This document shows, piece after piece, positions 1-8,381 of a DNA stretch of 64,000 nt. Origin of the DNA: Asanoa hainanensis. Lineage in GTDB: Bacteria > Actinomycetota > Actinomycetes > Mycobacteriales > Micromonosporaceae. Location of the stretch: the NCBI RefSeq assembly GCF_900188485.1, contig NZ_FZPH01000011.1:186001-250000 (forward strand). The letters run 5' to 3'. Under the pieces are notes generated by a model. That model was not told where the DNA came from, made no database searches, and saw nothing but the letters and a program-made list of their open reading frames with translations. Every line of letters starts with the position of its first letter. The stretch's first letter is position 1. Both the position numbers and the translations under genes were made by a program.

Positions 1-449
1 GCGAACGCGGCCACCAGCCAGAGCAGCGACGGACCCCGCTGGTGGTCGGCGATCGTGTAGACCGTGGCCGTCGGGTCGTCCGCGGAGGTCAGCGGGGTGA
101 CGATCACCGCGTCGCCGACGTCGACGCTGGGCGCGCCCGGGCCGTTCGGCAGGTCCGTCTCCCGGGTCTGGCCCTTGTCGGGGCCGGAGTCGAGCGTGAC
201 CGTGGCGGTGCCGCACGGGCCGGGCTCCGTCTCGCCGGACGGCGTCGCCGGGCAGATCGACTCCACGATCGTGGTGACCGTGGCGTGGAAGCGCGGCACC
301 GGGTCGGCCCGGTCGGGCTGCGGCAGGTCGCCCGGCCAGAGCAGCGCGGTGGCGATCCCGGTGGCCAGGAAGGCGGGCACCAGGATGGCGGCGAGGATGA
401 TCCGCAGGCGGCGTGGGGCCCGCGGCGCGGGCTGGTGGTCGTGACCCAT
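1..449 (-). CDS. YibE/F family membrane protein, N-terminal part (runs off window)
   Basis: An uninterrupted reading frame starts at ATG 449 and runs to the window edge. It encodes a short His/Pro/Arg-rich cytoplasmic start, one hydrophobic segment (about residues 16-36), then an extracytoplasmic stretch rich in acidic and Thr residues with two Cys. The visible part ends in LLWLVAAFA, the start of a second membrane segment. This order (one helix, a soluble domain with a GPD-type turn, then DHQRGPSLLW before the helical bundle) is the N-terminal layout of actinobacterial YibE/F proteins, whose function is not known. The start lies four bases after the stop of the formate dehydrogenase membrane subunit, so it may be the last gene of that operon. 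No strong ribosome site is visible. The C-terminal bulk is outside the window. Confidence 0.7.
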   Translation of the reverse strand, partial: MGHDHQPAPRAPRRLRIILAAILVPAFLATGIATALLWPGDLPQPDRADPVPRFHATVTTIVESICPATPSGETEPGPCGTATVTLDSGPDKGQTRETDLPNGPGAPSVDVGDAVIVTPLTSADDPTATVYTIADHQRGPSLLWLVAAF

Positions 450-453
450 CGGG

Positions 454-1434
454 TCAGAGGGTACCGAGGCGCTCCCGCTGCGGAACCACCGTGTACTTCG
501 GGTCCTCCGCCGACGCCTTGCCCGCCTCGAAGACGCCGAGGCGGGTGGCCAGCGAGCCGGCCAGCAGCGCGCCGCCGGCCAGCGCCGACACCGTGCGGCT
601 CCGCGAGCCGAGCAACGCACCGACGGCGCCGGCCGCGGTCAGCACCCGGGCCGCGCGCAGCAGCGTGCCCGCCCGGCCCGTGCGGTAGGGCTCGCTGAGC
701 AGGCCCATCCGGTGCTCGACGCCGTGGGTCGCGGCCAGCTCCAGGGCGGCGCCGGCCACCGCGAGGGTGCGGGCCGGGCCGGCCTGGGCGGTCGGCGCGC
801 CGATCATCCCGGCTGCGCCGCCGCTGGCCAGCGCGCTGCCGGCGAAGACGAAGGGCATTCGGGGGTACGCCGCATGCCAGGAGGGCGTCGCGGTGTCAGA
901 GATCAACACGGCGGTGTACGTCGCCATGGCGGGCGCCAGGGCGGCGGCGGCCAGCCCACCCGCCCGGCCGGCGACCGGCAGCGCCCGGGCGGCCAGCCCG
1001 ACGGCGCCCCGGCGCGGCAACAGCGGCGCGGCCTCGGCGACCGCCGCCAGGCCCGCGGCCGCGCTGAAACCGCTGAAGATCCAGGTGCCCATCGACATGG
1101 GTGAGGTCGGCTTGGCCACGCGGAGCATGTTGAGGAAGCGGCTCGGCCGGCCCAGGTCGACGACGAGGAAGTACGTGCTGGCGAGGATCGCACCCAGCCC
1201 AGTGAGCCGGGCGGTGGTGCGCAGCGCGGCGCGCCCGGTCAGGTCGGCTCCGGCGGCGACGAGCGCGGACCCGGCCGCGAGCCCACCAGTGAAGAAGTAG
1301 GCGGCGATGTCGTGCGTCCAGACCGGCTTCTTGACGATCGGCCGGCCGTAGTAGGAGCGGAACTCGGCCGGCGGCACCATGACCCGGTCGCCCTTGCCAC
1401 CACCGCGCCGGCCCGCGCGTACCCGATCGGTCAC
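454..1434 (-). CDS. formate dehydrogenase membrane subunit, NrfD/PsrC-like
   Basis: A 326-residue protein dominated by hydrophobic helices (about eight). Near the N-terminus it has the motif PVWTHDIAAYFFTGG, typical of the NrfD/PsrC quinone-interacting membrane anchor family, with a conserved DLGRP turn after the second helix. In NrfD-type complexes this subunit anchors the iron-sulfur subunit and passes electrons to the menaquinone pool. It replaces the di-haem cytochrome b556 subunit of the enteric enzyme; no conserved haem-histidine pairs stand out. GTG at 1434 is chosen because it overlaps the beta-subunit stop in a GTGA junction; a longer in-frame extension to 1506 would lie inside the beta gene. 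Third gene of a tightly coupled operon. Confidence 0.85.
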   Translation of the reverse strand: MTDRVRAGRRGGGKGDRVMVPPAEFRSYYGRPIVKKPVWTHDIAAYFFTGGLAAGSALVAAGADLTGRAALRTTARLTGLGAILASTYFLVVDLGRPSRFLNMLRVAKPTSPMSMGTWIFSGFSAAAGLAAVAEAAPLLPRRGAVGLAARALPVAGRAGGLAAAALAPAMATYTAVLISDTATPSWHAAYPRMPFVFAGSALASGGAAGMIGAPTAQAGPARTLAVAGAALELAATHGVEHRMGLLSEPYRTGRAGTLLRAARVLTAAGAVGALLGSRSRTVSALAGGALLAGSLATRLGVFEAGKASAEDPKYTVVPQRERLGTL

Positions 1435-2351
1435 GGCCTTCTCCCCAGGAACGCCACGACGGCCGCGGCCGCCATGCCCAACGCTGCCACGCCCGCATGC
1501 TTCCACATGCTCGGCAGGTCGCGGGTGGTGACCACGGGATCCGGCGGCAGGCCGTACACCTCGGGCTCGTCGAGCAGCAGGAAGAACGCGCCGTCACCGC
1601 CGACGCCGTCGTCGGGGTCATGGCCGTAGAGCTTGGCCTCGGTGACGCCGCGCTGGTGCAGCACCTCGACCCGCTGCGCGGCACGCTCCCGGAGCTCGTC
1701 GAGCTCACCGTACTGAATGGACTGGGTCGGGCAGGCCTGCGCGCAGGCGGGGGTCATGCCCTCGCCGATCCGGTCGTAGCAGAGCGTGCACTTCCACGCC
1801 CGCCCGTCGTCCTCGCGCCGGTCGATCACGCCGTACGGGCAGGCCGCGACGCAGTAGCCGCAGCCGTTGCAGATGTCCTCCTGCACGACGACGGTGCCGT
1901 ACTCGGTGCGGAACAGCGACCCCGTCGGGCACACGTCGAGGCAGCCGGCGTGCGTGCAGTGCTTGCACACGTTCGACATCATCAGCCAGCGCAGGTCGCG
2001 GCCCTCGCGGCCCTCGGTGCCGGGCAGGGTCGAGGAGGGCATGCCGAGGAACTGGGTCGACACCGTCGCCTCGGCCTCGCGCAGCACGTCCATGGCGGCC
2101 GGGCTCGGTGCGGCCTGCTCGATGAAGGCCACGTGCCGCCAGCTGTTGGCGGACAGCCCGCCGGTGTTGTCGTACGACATGCCGAGCAGGTCGAAACCGT
2201 CGTCGGGTACGGCGTTCCACTCCTTGCAGGCGACCTCGCAGGCCTTGCAGCCGATGCAGACGCTGGTGTCGGTGAAGAAGCCCATCCGCGGCGGCGCGTC
2301 GGTGTAGCCGGCATCCTTTGCCGGGTCGATCGGGCCAAACAGGCTGTTCAT
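1431..2351 (-). CDS. fdoH: formate dehydrogenase iron-sulfur (beta) subunit
   Basis: A 306-residue ferredoxin-like subunit with sixteen Cys in four [4Fe-4S] motifs: CIGCKACEVACKEW near residue 33, CKHCTHAGCLDVCP, CNGCGYCVAACP, and a last cluster split between CTLC and CAQACP. These form the electron wire from the molybdopterin subunit to the membrane. The C-terminus carries a single hydrophobic helix (WKHAGVAALGMAAAAVVAFL), as in FdnH/FdoH. The ATG at 2351 shares one base with the alpha-subunit stop (TGATG), with GGGGGAG immediately upstream, so the two are translationally coupled. A GTG one codon earlier is also possible. Length and cluster order match the family. Confidence 0.92.
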   Translation of the reverse strand: MNSLFGPIDPAKDAGYTDAPPRMGFFTDTSVCIGCKACEVACKEWNAVPDDGFDLLGMSYDNTGGLSANSWRHVAFIEQAAPSPAAMDVLREAEATVSTQFLGMPSSTLPGTEGREGRDLRWLMMSNVCKHCTHAGCLDVCPTGSLFRTEYGTVVVQEDICNGCGYCVAACPYGVIDRREDDGRAWKCTLCYDRIGEGMTPACAQACPTQSIQYGELDELRERAAQRVEVLHQRGVTEAKLYGHDPDDGVGGDGAFFLLLDEPEVYGLPPDPVVTTRDLPSMWKHAGVAALGMAAAAVVAFLGRRP

Positions 2352-5300
2352 CACTCCCCCGCTCCGGGTGTCTCCAACGGCGCGTAGTGCGAGGCGTCCA
2401 ACCCCGCCCGCCGAAGATAGTCGGCGATGTAGTCGAGCAGGGCCCGCCCGGTGGGCCGGCGGCCCGGCTGGATGTCGCAGGTGCCGACCTTGCTCTCCTG
2501 GATCAGCACGTTGGGGTCGAGGGTGATGCCGAACAGGTCGTTGGCCGAGTCGCCGGTGACCAGACCCGAACCGCCCCAGTGGTACGGCAGCCAGATCTGG
2601 TGGATGACCCGCCCGTCCAGCCGCAACGGGCGCAGCCGGGCCGTGACCAGCACCCGCGCCTCGACGGCGGCCCGCCCGGTGACCACGTGCGCCCAGCCCA
2701 GGTGCTCGAGCCCGCGCTCCTCGGCCAGCGCCGGCGAGACCTCGACGAACATCGCGGGCTGCAGCTCCGACAGGTAGGCCAGCTGCCGGCTCATCCCACC
2801 GGCGGTGTGGTGCTCGGTGAGGCGGCTGGTGGTGAAGACGTACGGGAACACCTCGCTGTGCCGTTCCGGCGGGGCGGGGTTGAGCTGGTTCTCCGGCCGG
2901 TCGTACACCTTGCGGACCGGGTTGGCCTGCTGCGCGTAGAGCGGGTTGCGCAGCGGCGACTCGGCCGGCTCGTAGTGGGTCGGCATCGGGCCGTCGATCA
3001 GGCCGGCCGGCGCGTACAGCCAGCCCTTTCCGTCACCCTGCATGATGAACGCGTCGTCGCCCGCGAGCCCGTGGACGCCGATGGTGCCCGGCGCGGGCCG
3101 GAAGGCCGGGTCCTTCGTCTTCTCGAAGTCGGGCACGTCGTGGCCGGTCCACTCGCCCTTCTCCGGATCCCACCAGACGTACGCCTTCTTCGCGCTCCAC
3201 GGCGCCCCTTGCGGGTCGGCGGACGCGCGGTTGTAGAGGATCCGCCGGTTGGCCGGCCAGACCCAGCCCCACTCGGGCGCGACCCAGCTCTGCTCCTTGC
3301 CGGGCTTGCGCCGGGCGGCCTGGTTGACGCCGTCGGCGAATACTCCACTGTAGATCCAGCAGCCACACGCGGTGGAGCCGTCGGCCTGGAGCTGGGTGAA
3401 GCCGGACAACGGCGCGCCGGTGGCCACGTCGTACCCGTTGATCTCCTTGAGCACCGCCTCGGCGTCGGGCTCGTTGTGCTGCCCGCTGATCGGGTAGCTC
3501 CAGGCCAGCTTTTTGATCGGCTCGTCGCGCTCCAGTGTGGACGTCGCGAGGCGCTCCCGGACCAGGCGGCCGAGGTGGTAGAAGAACCACAGTTCCGAGC
3601 GGCAGTCCTGCGGCGGGTCGAGGGCCTTCTCCCGCCACTGCAGCATGCGCTGGGTCTGGGTGAACGTGCCCTCCTTCTCCACATGGGACGCCGCAGGCAG
3701 GAAGAACACCTCGGTGCGGCACTCCTCCGTGACGATCTCGCCGGTCTCGATCTCGGGCGAGTCCTTCCAGAACGTCGCGCTCTCGATCATGTAGAGGTCG
3801 CGGACCACGAGCCAGTCGAGGTTGGCCATGCCGAGCCGCTGCGCCCGGCCGTGCGCCGAGCCGACCGCCGGGTTCTGGCCGAGCAGGAAGTACCCCTTGA
3901 TCTTCCCGTCGATCATGTTGAGCACCTGTTGGTACGTGCCGTGGTCGCCGGTCAGCCGGGGCAGCCAGCCGTAACCCCAGTCGTTCTCCTCGGTCGCGTG
4001 CTCGCCGAAGTAGGCCTTGAGCAGGCTGACCGCATAGCAGCGGGCGTACGCCCAGAAGCCCTTCTGCCCCAGGTGTCGGATCGCCTCGGCCCACATGTCG
4101 AAGGTCTCGTGCTGCTTGAAGTGCGGCATCGGCAGGTAGCCCGGCAGCAGGTTGAACAGCGTCGGGATGTCGGTCGAGCCCTGGATGCTGGCGTGCCCGC
4201 GCAGCGCCATGATGCCGCCGCCCGGGCGACCCATGTTGCCGAGCAGGAGCTGGATGATGGCGCCGGCCCGGATGTACTGGACGCCGACGGTGTGCTGGGT
4301 CCAACCCACCGAGTAGACCAGCGCCGTCGTGCGCTCGCGCCCCGAGTTGCGGGTCCAGGCCTCACAGACCTTCCGGAACTGCTCCGGGGGTACGCCGCAG
4401 ACGCGCTCGACCACCTCGGGGGTGTAGCGGGCGTAGTGGCGCTTGAGGATCTGGTAGACGCAGCGCGGATCCTGGAGGGTCTCGTCGCGGGCGACGAAGC
4501 CGCTGACCGGCGGACCGTGGGCCTCGTGCTGGAAACCGGCCGCGGTCTCCCGATGGACGTGCGTGTCCTCGTGCGTCTGGGCGAACTCCTCGTGGCCCTC
4601 GTACTGCCAGCTGGCCGGGTCGTACGTGCCGGTCTCGGGGTGGTAGCCGGAGAACAGCCCGCCGAGGTCCTCGGTGTCCTGGAACCCTTCGGTCACCAGC
4701 GTGGCCGCGTTGGTGTAGGCGACCACGTACTCCCGGAAGTCGAGCTCGTTGGACAGGATGTAGTTGATCACCCCGCCGAGGAACGCGATGTCGGAGCCGA
4801 CCCGCAGCGGCACGAACTCGTCGGCCACCGCGCTGGTCCGGGTGAACCGCGGGTCGACGTGGATCACCGTCGCACCGCGCTTCTTCGCCTCCATCACCCA
4901 CTGGAACCCGACCGGGTGCGCCTCGGCCATGTTGGACCCTTGGATGACGATGCAGTCGGCGTTAGCCAGGTCCTGCTGGAACCCGGTGGCCCCGCCACGG
5001 CCGAAGCTGGTCCCCAGACCGGGGACGGTGGAGGAGTGTCAAATGCGCGCCTGGTTCTCGATCTGGATCGCGCCCATCGCGGTGAACAACTTCTTGATCA
5101 GGTAGTTCTCTTCGTTGTCCAGCGTGGCGCCACCCAGGCTCGAGATGCCCAGAGTACGGTTGAGCGGACGCCCGTCGTCGTCCTTGTCCTCCCAGGTGTC
5201 GGCGCGAGCCTTGACCACCCGATCGGCGATCATCTCCATGGCGGTGTCGAGGTCGAGCTCTTCCCAGTCGGTGCCGTAGGGACGGCGATAGAGCACCGTG

Positions 5301-5608
5301 CGCTGACGGCGGTCGCTGGTGACAAGGCTCTTGCTGGCTGAGCCCTTGGGACAGAGCCGGCCACGCGAGATGGGGCTGTCGGGATCGCCCTCGATCTGGA
5401 CGACCTTGCCGTCCTTGACGAACACCCGCTGCCCACACCCGACAGCGCAGTAGGGACAGACGGACCTGGCCACCGAGTCGGCGGCCTTGGTGCGTGGCTC
5501 GAGCGCATCGGTGCGCGCGGAACGGGCGGCGTGCCCGCGGCCAAGCGGGTCAGTGCCGGTGAGCTGCCGGTAAACCGGCCACCCCTCGATCCACGTCCGC
5601 ACCCCCAC
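2351..5608 (-). CDS. fdoG: selenocysteine-containing formate dehydrogenase catalytic (alpha) subunit
   Basis: Molybdopterin oxidoreductase of about 1085 residues that oxidises formate to CO2. It is read as one protein through an in-frame TGA at 5041-5039 (residue 190). N-terminal [4Fe-4S] cysteines are at about 51, 54, 58 and 86 (CPYCAVGCGQ ... GRLCPKGS). The sequence around the TGA reads ENQARI-U-HSSTVPGLGTSFGRG, where FdnG/FdhF enzymes carry the selenocysteine that ligates Mo/W. Both halves are in the same frame and continue the family alignment into NMAEAHPVGFQW. A bSECIS-like hairpin follows the TGA. There is no twin-arginine signal, so a cytoplasm-facing enzyme is likely. The GTG start at 5608 has AGGGTGG upstream; a second GTG lies two codons in. 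selA, selB, selC and selD are not in the window and must be elsewhere if the protein is made. Confidence 0.93.
5010..5041 (-). promoter_or_regulatory. bSECIS element for selenocysteine insertion
   Basis: On the minus strand the UGA is followed by 18 bases and then the loop GGUCU. The loop is closed by a perfect six-base stem, GUCCCC (5026-5021) with GGGGAC (5015-5010). From the published E. coli fdhF element as I remember it, the same GGUCU apical loop lies the same distance after the UGA, with loop G and U contacting SelB. Loop sequence, stem and spacing therefore all fit a functional element, although it also has to encode the GLGTSFGRG residues. Confidence 0.82.
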
Positions 5609-5708
5609 GCAACCACCCTAGATCACCGCCCCGACCCGCGCACCCGTTGCGCAACGCCCGCGCCACACCCAGCGCGGCGCGGCGCGCAACTTCACGCCAG
5701 ACCCCGCC

Positions 5709-5758
5709 AGATCTAGGTAAACCGTTGTCGCGACAGCAGCAACGGCTTACCTAGATCT
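5709..5758. repeat. 50-bp palindromic repeat, copy 1
   Basis: The left arm AGATCTAGGTAAACCGTTG and the right arm are reverse complements at 18 of 19 positions. They are separated by a 12-base loop, TCGCGACAGCAG. Outer TAG and TAA triplets read as stops from both sides. There is no T-run after either arm, so it does not look like a classical intrinsic terminator. It is much more AT-rich than its surroundings. Confidence 0.85.
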
Positions 5759-5853
5759 CCATGGCGACGCGGGCCGCGAGACGCGGGCCGGGCGGCGCGC
5801 GCCGGGCGGCTGCCTGGTACGGCGTGGCGCGCGACGCCACGCCGTACCCCAGC

Positions 5854-5903
5854 AGATCTAGGTAAACCGTTGTCGCGATAGCAGCAACGATTTACCTAGA
5901 TCT
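5854..5903. repeat. 50-bp palindromic repeat, copy 2
   Basis: Same left arm as copy 1, and the 12-base loop differs by one base (TCGCGATAGCAG). The right arm pairs at 18 of 19 positions, with its single mismatch at a different place from copy 1. The start is 145 bp from copy 1. Confidence 0.85.
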
Positions 5904-6040
5904 CATGGCGGCGCAGGCCGCGCAACGCGCGGCGCAGGCCGCACGGCGCGGACCGCGCGGCGCGGGCTGGGGGGCGCTGGTCTCGCGCGGACGGCGCGGC
6001 GGGGTGCGGCGTGGCGCGTGGCGCCGCGCCGGAGCCCGGC

Positions 6041-6090
6041 GGATCTAGGTCAAGGGTTGTCGCTATGGCGGCAATCCTTTACCTAGATCT
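6041..6090. repeat. 50-bp palindromic repeat, copy 3, overlapping a gene end
   Basis: A diverged copy: left arm GGATCTAGGTCAAGGGTTG, loop TCGCTATGGCGG, right arm CAATCCTTTACCTAGATCT, with 16 of 19 arm positions paired. The inner arm sequence has changed on both sides (CCG to GGG or GGA) while pairing is mostly kept, which suggests the fold is retained. The right arm encodes the last residues and TAA stop of the minus-strand gene that ends at 6079. Confidence 0.8.
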
Positions 6091-7068
6091 CTCCTTGGGT
6101 GGGGTGTAGCCGCGGGAGATGAGGGCGCGGAGGAGTTGGGACGCCACCGTTTCCGGGTTGCTGCGGATCTGGGACGCCGGGAAGCGGAGGACGAGGTCAC
6201 CGGCTATCCATAGGTCGTTGTGGCGGGCCATGTCCGCCTCCCATTGCCTGATCTCCGTGTGGTGGCCGCCGTCTACTTCGGCGTGGATGCCGAACGCTTC
6301 CCAGTACGCGTCCAGGTAGCGGGTCCGCCCCGAGGCGTCGGTCCGTCGGCGTTGGAGGTCTGGTCTGGGCAAGCGGCGGACGCGGCAGAGCCGCACGAAG
6401 TCGATCTCCGCCAGCGAGCCCGCGCCACCGGCCACGTCGGTTGCCGTGGTCAGCACCAGGCGGCGGCGACGGGCGCGCGGCAGCCGATCGACCACGGCGA
6501 GGAGCTCTTCGGGCAACACCCTGCCCTGTTGGCACGCGGCGGCCACCACGGCGCGCGCCTCGTCGTCGCTCGGCGCCCAGGCCGCGGCGTCCACCACCGA
6601 TCGGGCCATACTCGTGCGATCCGGCCGCGCGCGCTGGCGGTCCACCTCGGGAAGCGTCGACGTCCGGTGCACCTTGACGGCGGGAAGCTCGTGCGGGAGC
6701 CGGCGCAGCAGGTCAGGTGATTTGCGTTCGCCGGGCACGAGCACGTCGACCGCGGTGCGCTTCCAGCTGCCGCGCAGCCCGCCGGCTGCGGCCGCGGCGA
6801 GGCCGGCGAGCAGCGCGCCGCGACCGGCTGCGAGCACGGCGACCCAGGCCTGTTGTTCGACTCCGAGGGGACCGGGTCGCGTGACGAGCACACCCACGGA
6901 CACCCGTTGCCAACGGTTCGACGCCAACCGGTGGCGGACGACGCCCGGCCCGACCGCGGCGACCGCCTGCCGATATGTGAGAACGCCCGCCTGCTCGAAC
7001 ACCAACCACTCGAAGGGCGACGCGGAGTCAGCGGGAACCGGCATCGCACCAGGACAGCGAAAGTCCAC
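6079..7068 (-). CDS. DUF559 / Vsr-like endonuclease-fold protein with AbiEi-like N-terminus
   Basis: A 329-residue protein common in actinobacteria. The N-terminal part (FEQAGVLTYRQAVAAVG ... RLASNRWQRVSVGV) resembles the winged-helix head of AbiEi-type proteins. The C-terminal part, from about residue 225, has the DUF559/VSR nuclease pattern: an acidic DFVRLCR segment, then HAEVDGGHH, a conserved W and D, and LVLRFPASQI. The function of these solitary proteins is not established; a DNA-nuclease fold is inferred. The listed start is GTG 7068; ATG 7044 (MPVPADSASP) is a good alternative. The final codons, reading R-S-R-stop, fall inside palindromic repeat copy 3, so the repeat has either replaced or formed the natural C-terminus. 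No adjacent partner antitoxin is seen. Confidence 0.65.
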   Translation of the reverse strand: MDFRCPGAMPVPADSASPFEWLVFEQAGVLTYRQAVAAVGPGVVRHRLASNRWQRVSVGVLVTRPGPLGVEQQAWVAVLAAGRGALLAGLAAAAAGGLRGSWKRTAVDVLVPGERKSPDLLRRLPHELPAVKVHRTSTLPEVDRQRARPDRTSMARSVVDAAAWAPSDDEARAVVAAACQQGRVLPEELLAVVDRLPRARRRRLVLTTATDVAGGAGSLAEIDFVRLCRVRRLPRPDLQRRRTDASGRTRYLDAYWEAFGIHAEVDGGHHTEIRQWEADMARHNDLWIAGDLVLRFPASQIRSNPETVASQLLRALISRGYTPPKERSR

Positions 7069-7102
7069 ATCGGGCGCTGCCCCGACGCCGAAAGCTGCGG
7101 TC

Positions 7103-7678
7103 TCAGCCAGCCGCGGTGACGCGGTCGACCAGGGTGGCGATCAGGTCGTCGTACGGGTACGGGGCTAAGACGTCCGGGACCGTCAGGTCGTCGATCAGGA
7201 GGCCCGACATCGCCAGGTAGAGCAGGACGACTGTGGACTCGTCGCCTGGTAGGTCGGCGTCCAGGTGGAACTTGATGCTTTCCCGCAGGTTCTGGCTGAA
7301 GACGTCGACCAGGACCGCGCGCAGTTCTGGGCGGCGGGTGGCTTCCAGGCGTAGCTCCAGCATCGCCAGGTAGGTCGGGCGGTCCCGGCGCAGCCGGTCC
7401 AGGAGTTGGTGCATCAGGAGCGTGACCAACTCCCGGGTAAGCGGCGCGCGCATCGTCGACGCCACCTCCGACTCGTGAGGGGTCAGACGCTCCCGGGTCC
7501 GCTGCGCCACCTGGGCGATCAGGTCGTCGCGGTTGGCGAAGTAGTTCGACGCCGTGCCGGTCGGGACCCCGGCCGCCGTGTCGACCGCGCGGAAGGTCAG
7601 GCCGCGGGAGCCGTCGCCGGCCAGCACCGAGATCGCGGCGTCGAGCAGGGCGGTGCGGCGGGCGGGGTTCTGGCGCAT
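7103..7678 (-). CDS. TetR family transcriptional regulator
   Basis: 191 residues. The N-terminal helix-turn-helix (about residues 8-55) contains the TetR signature: ALLDAAISVLAGDG, then LTFRAVDTAAGVPTGTASNYF and NRDDLIAQV, ahead of an all-helical ligand domain. It is transcribed away from the DHFR-like gene. The 67-bp gap holds a perfect 12+12 inverted repeat that is its most likely operator, so it probably represses itself and the divergent reductase. The start at ATG 7678 is the only one that keeps the full DNA-binding domain. Ligand unknown. Confidence 0.9.
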   Translation of the reverse strand: MRQNPARRTALLDAAISVLAGDGSRGLTFRAVDTAAGVPTGTASNYFANRDDLIAQVAQRTRERLTPHESEVASTMRAPLTRELVTLLMHQLLDRLRRDRPTYLAMLELRLEATRRPELRAVLVDVFSQNLRESIKFHLDADLPGDESTVVLLYLAMSGLLIDDLTVPDVLAPYPYDDLIATLVDRVTAAG

Positions 7679-7697
7679 CGGGCTTCTCCAAGAGGCG

Positions 7698-7756
7698 TTG
7701 ACACCACTGCAAGTGTAGTACTACGTTCTAACCACTACATGGGGAGTGGTTAGAAC
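7698..7756 (+). promoter_or_regulatory. promoter and TetR operator of the DHFR-like gene
   Basis: TTGACA at 7698-7703 is a good -35 element, and TACGTT near 7722 is a possible -10. Downstream lies a perfect inverted repeat, GTTCTAACCACT (7725-7736) and AGTGGTTAGAAC (7745-7756), with an 8-bp spacer. It abuts a separate 10-bp palindrome, GTAGTACTAC (7715-7724). Bound repressor would cover the transcription start and the translation start region, fitting control by the adjacent TetR protein. Confidence 0.7.
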
Positions 7757-7757
7757 C

Positions 7758-8333
7758 TTGCGAAAGCTCACGTACTACGTCGCCGCCAGCATCGACGGGT
7801 TCATCGCCGATCCTGACGGGCGCTACGACTTCTTTCCGATCGAGCCCGACGTGATGGCCGCGATGAACGCCGAGCGGCCCGAGACGATCCCGACCCCGTT
7901 CCGCGCGCGGATGGGCATCGCGGACGAACCGAACCGGAGCTATGACACCGTCCTCATGGGACGGCACAGCTACCTGCCAGGCCTGGAAATGGGCATGACA
8001 AGCCCATACAGCCATCTTCGGCAATACGTGTTCTCCCGCACGCTAACCCCGCGGGAGCCCGAGGTCGAGATCGTGGCCGGCGACGCCCGAGGCACCGTCA
8101 AAGCGCTGAAGAGCGAGCCGGGCGGGCTCGGCATCTGGCTCTGCGGCGGCGGGCGACTGGCCAGCCAGCTCCTCCCGGAGATCGACGAGCTCGTGATCAA
8201 GCAGTACCCGCTGGTGCTCGGCGCCGGCATTCCGCTGTTCGCCGACGCGGTCGCGCCGACCACGTTCGCCCTCGCGGCCGCGCGGTCGTTCGCGTCCGGG
8301 GCGGTCGTGCTCACGTACACCCGGGCTTTGTGA
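7758..8333 (+). CDS. dihydrofolate reductase family protein (RibD C-terminal-like)
   Basis: 191 residues starting KLTYYVAASIDGFIADPDG, the opening strand and loop of the RibD-C/DHFR-like fold. It continues with VLMGRHSY, YVFSRTL and the nucleotide-binding IWLCGGGRLASQLL, then LVLGAGIPLF. Members reduce pteridine- or pyrimidine-like substrates with NADPH, but the substrate of this subgroup is unknown. TTG 7758 is chosen because it gives the usual short N-terminus; a GTG at 7746 lies inside the operator repeat and lacks a ribosome site. Divergent from, and probably repressed by, the TetR gene. Confidence 0.82.
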   Translation: MRKLTYYVAASIDGFIADPDGRYDFFPIEPDVMAAMNAERPETIPTPFRARMGIADEPNRSYDTVLMGRHSYLPGLEMGMTSPYSHLRQYVFSRTLTPREPEVEIVAGDARGTVKALKSEPGGLGIWLCGGGRLASQLLPEIDELVIKQYPLVLGAGIPLFADAVAPTTFALAAARSFASGAVVLTYTRAL

Positions 8334-8381
8334 CAGAACCAAGACATTTTCCGGACGGTACGGGGAACAGCGCGCGCCAGG

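Larger units (their letters stand above)
5609..6078. other. gene-free spacer upstream of the formate dehydrogenase operon, repeat-rich
   Basis: About 470 bases between the DUF559-like gene and the formate dehydrogenase start, both on the minus strand. It holds two complete 50-bp palindromes and most of a third, separated by extremely GC-rich, low-complexity stretches built from short GGCGCG/GCGGGCC runs (5760-5853 and 5904-6040). The formate dehydrogenase promoter must lie in 5609-5710, but no convincing -35/-10 pair is visible. No credible reading frame was found. Confidence 0.6.

Noticed and set aside
2318-5341. Very long open frame on the strand opposite the formate dehydrogenase genes
   Set aside because: Its product is an Arg/Val/Leu-rich shadow with no motif; the opposite strand carries clear family signatures.
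2351-5608. Formate dehydrogenase alpha subunit as two genes or a pseudogene broken by TGA
   Set aside because: The stop lies at the known Sec position, with family sequence on both sides and a SECIS-like hairpin after it.
5709-6090. Palindromes as ordinary intrinsic terminators
   Set aside because: No T-run, three copies, and two lie beyond any gene end.
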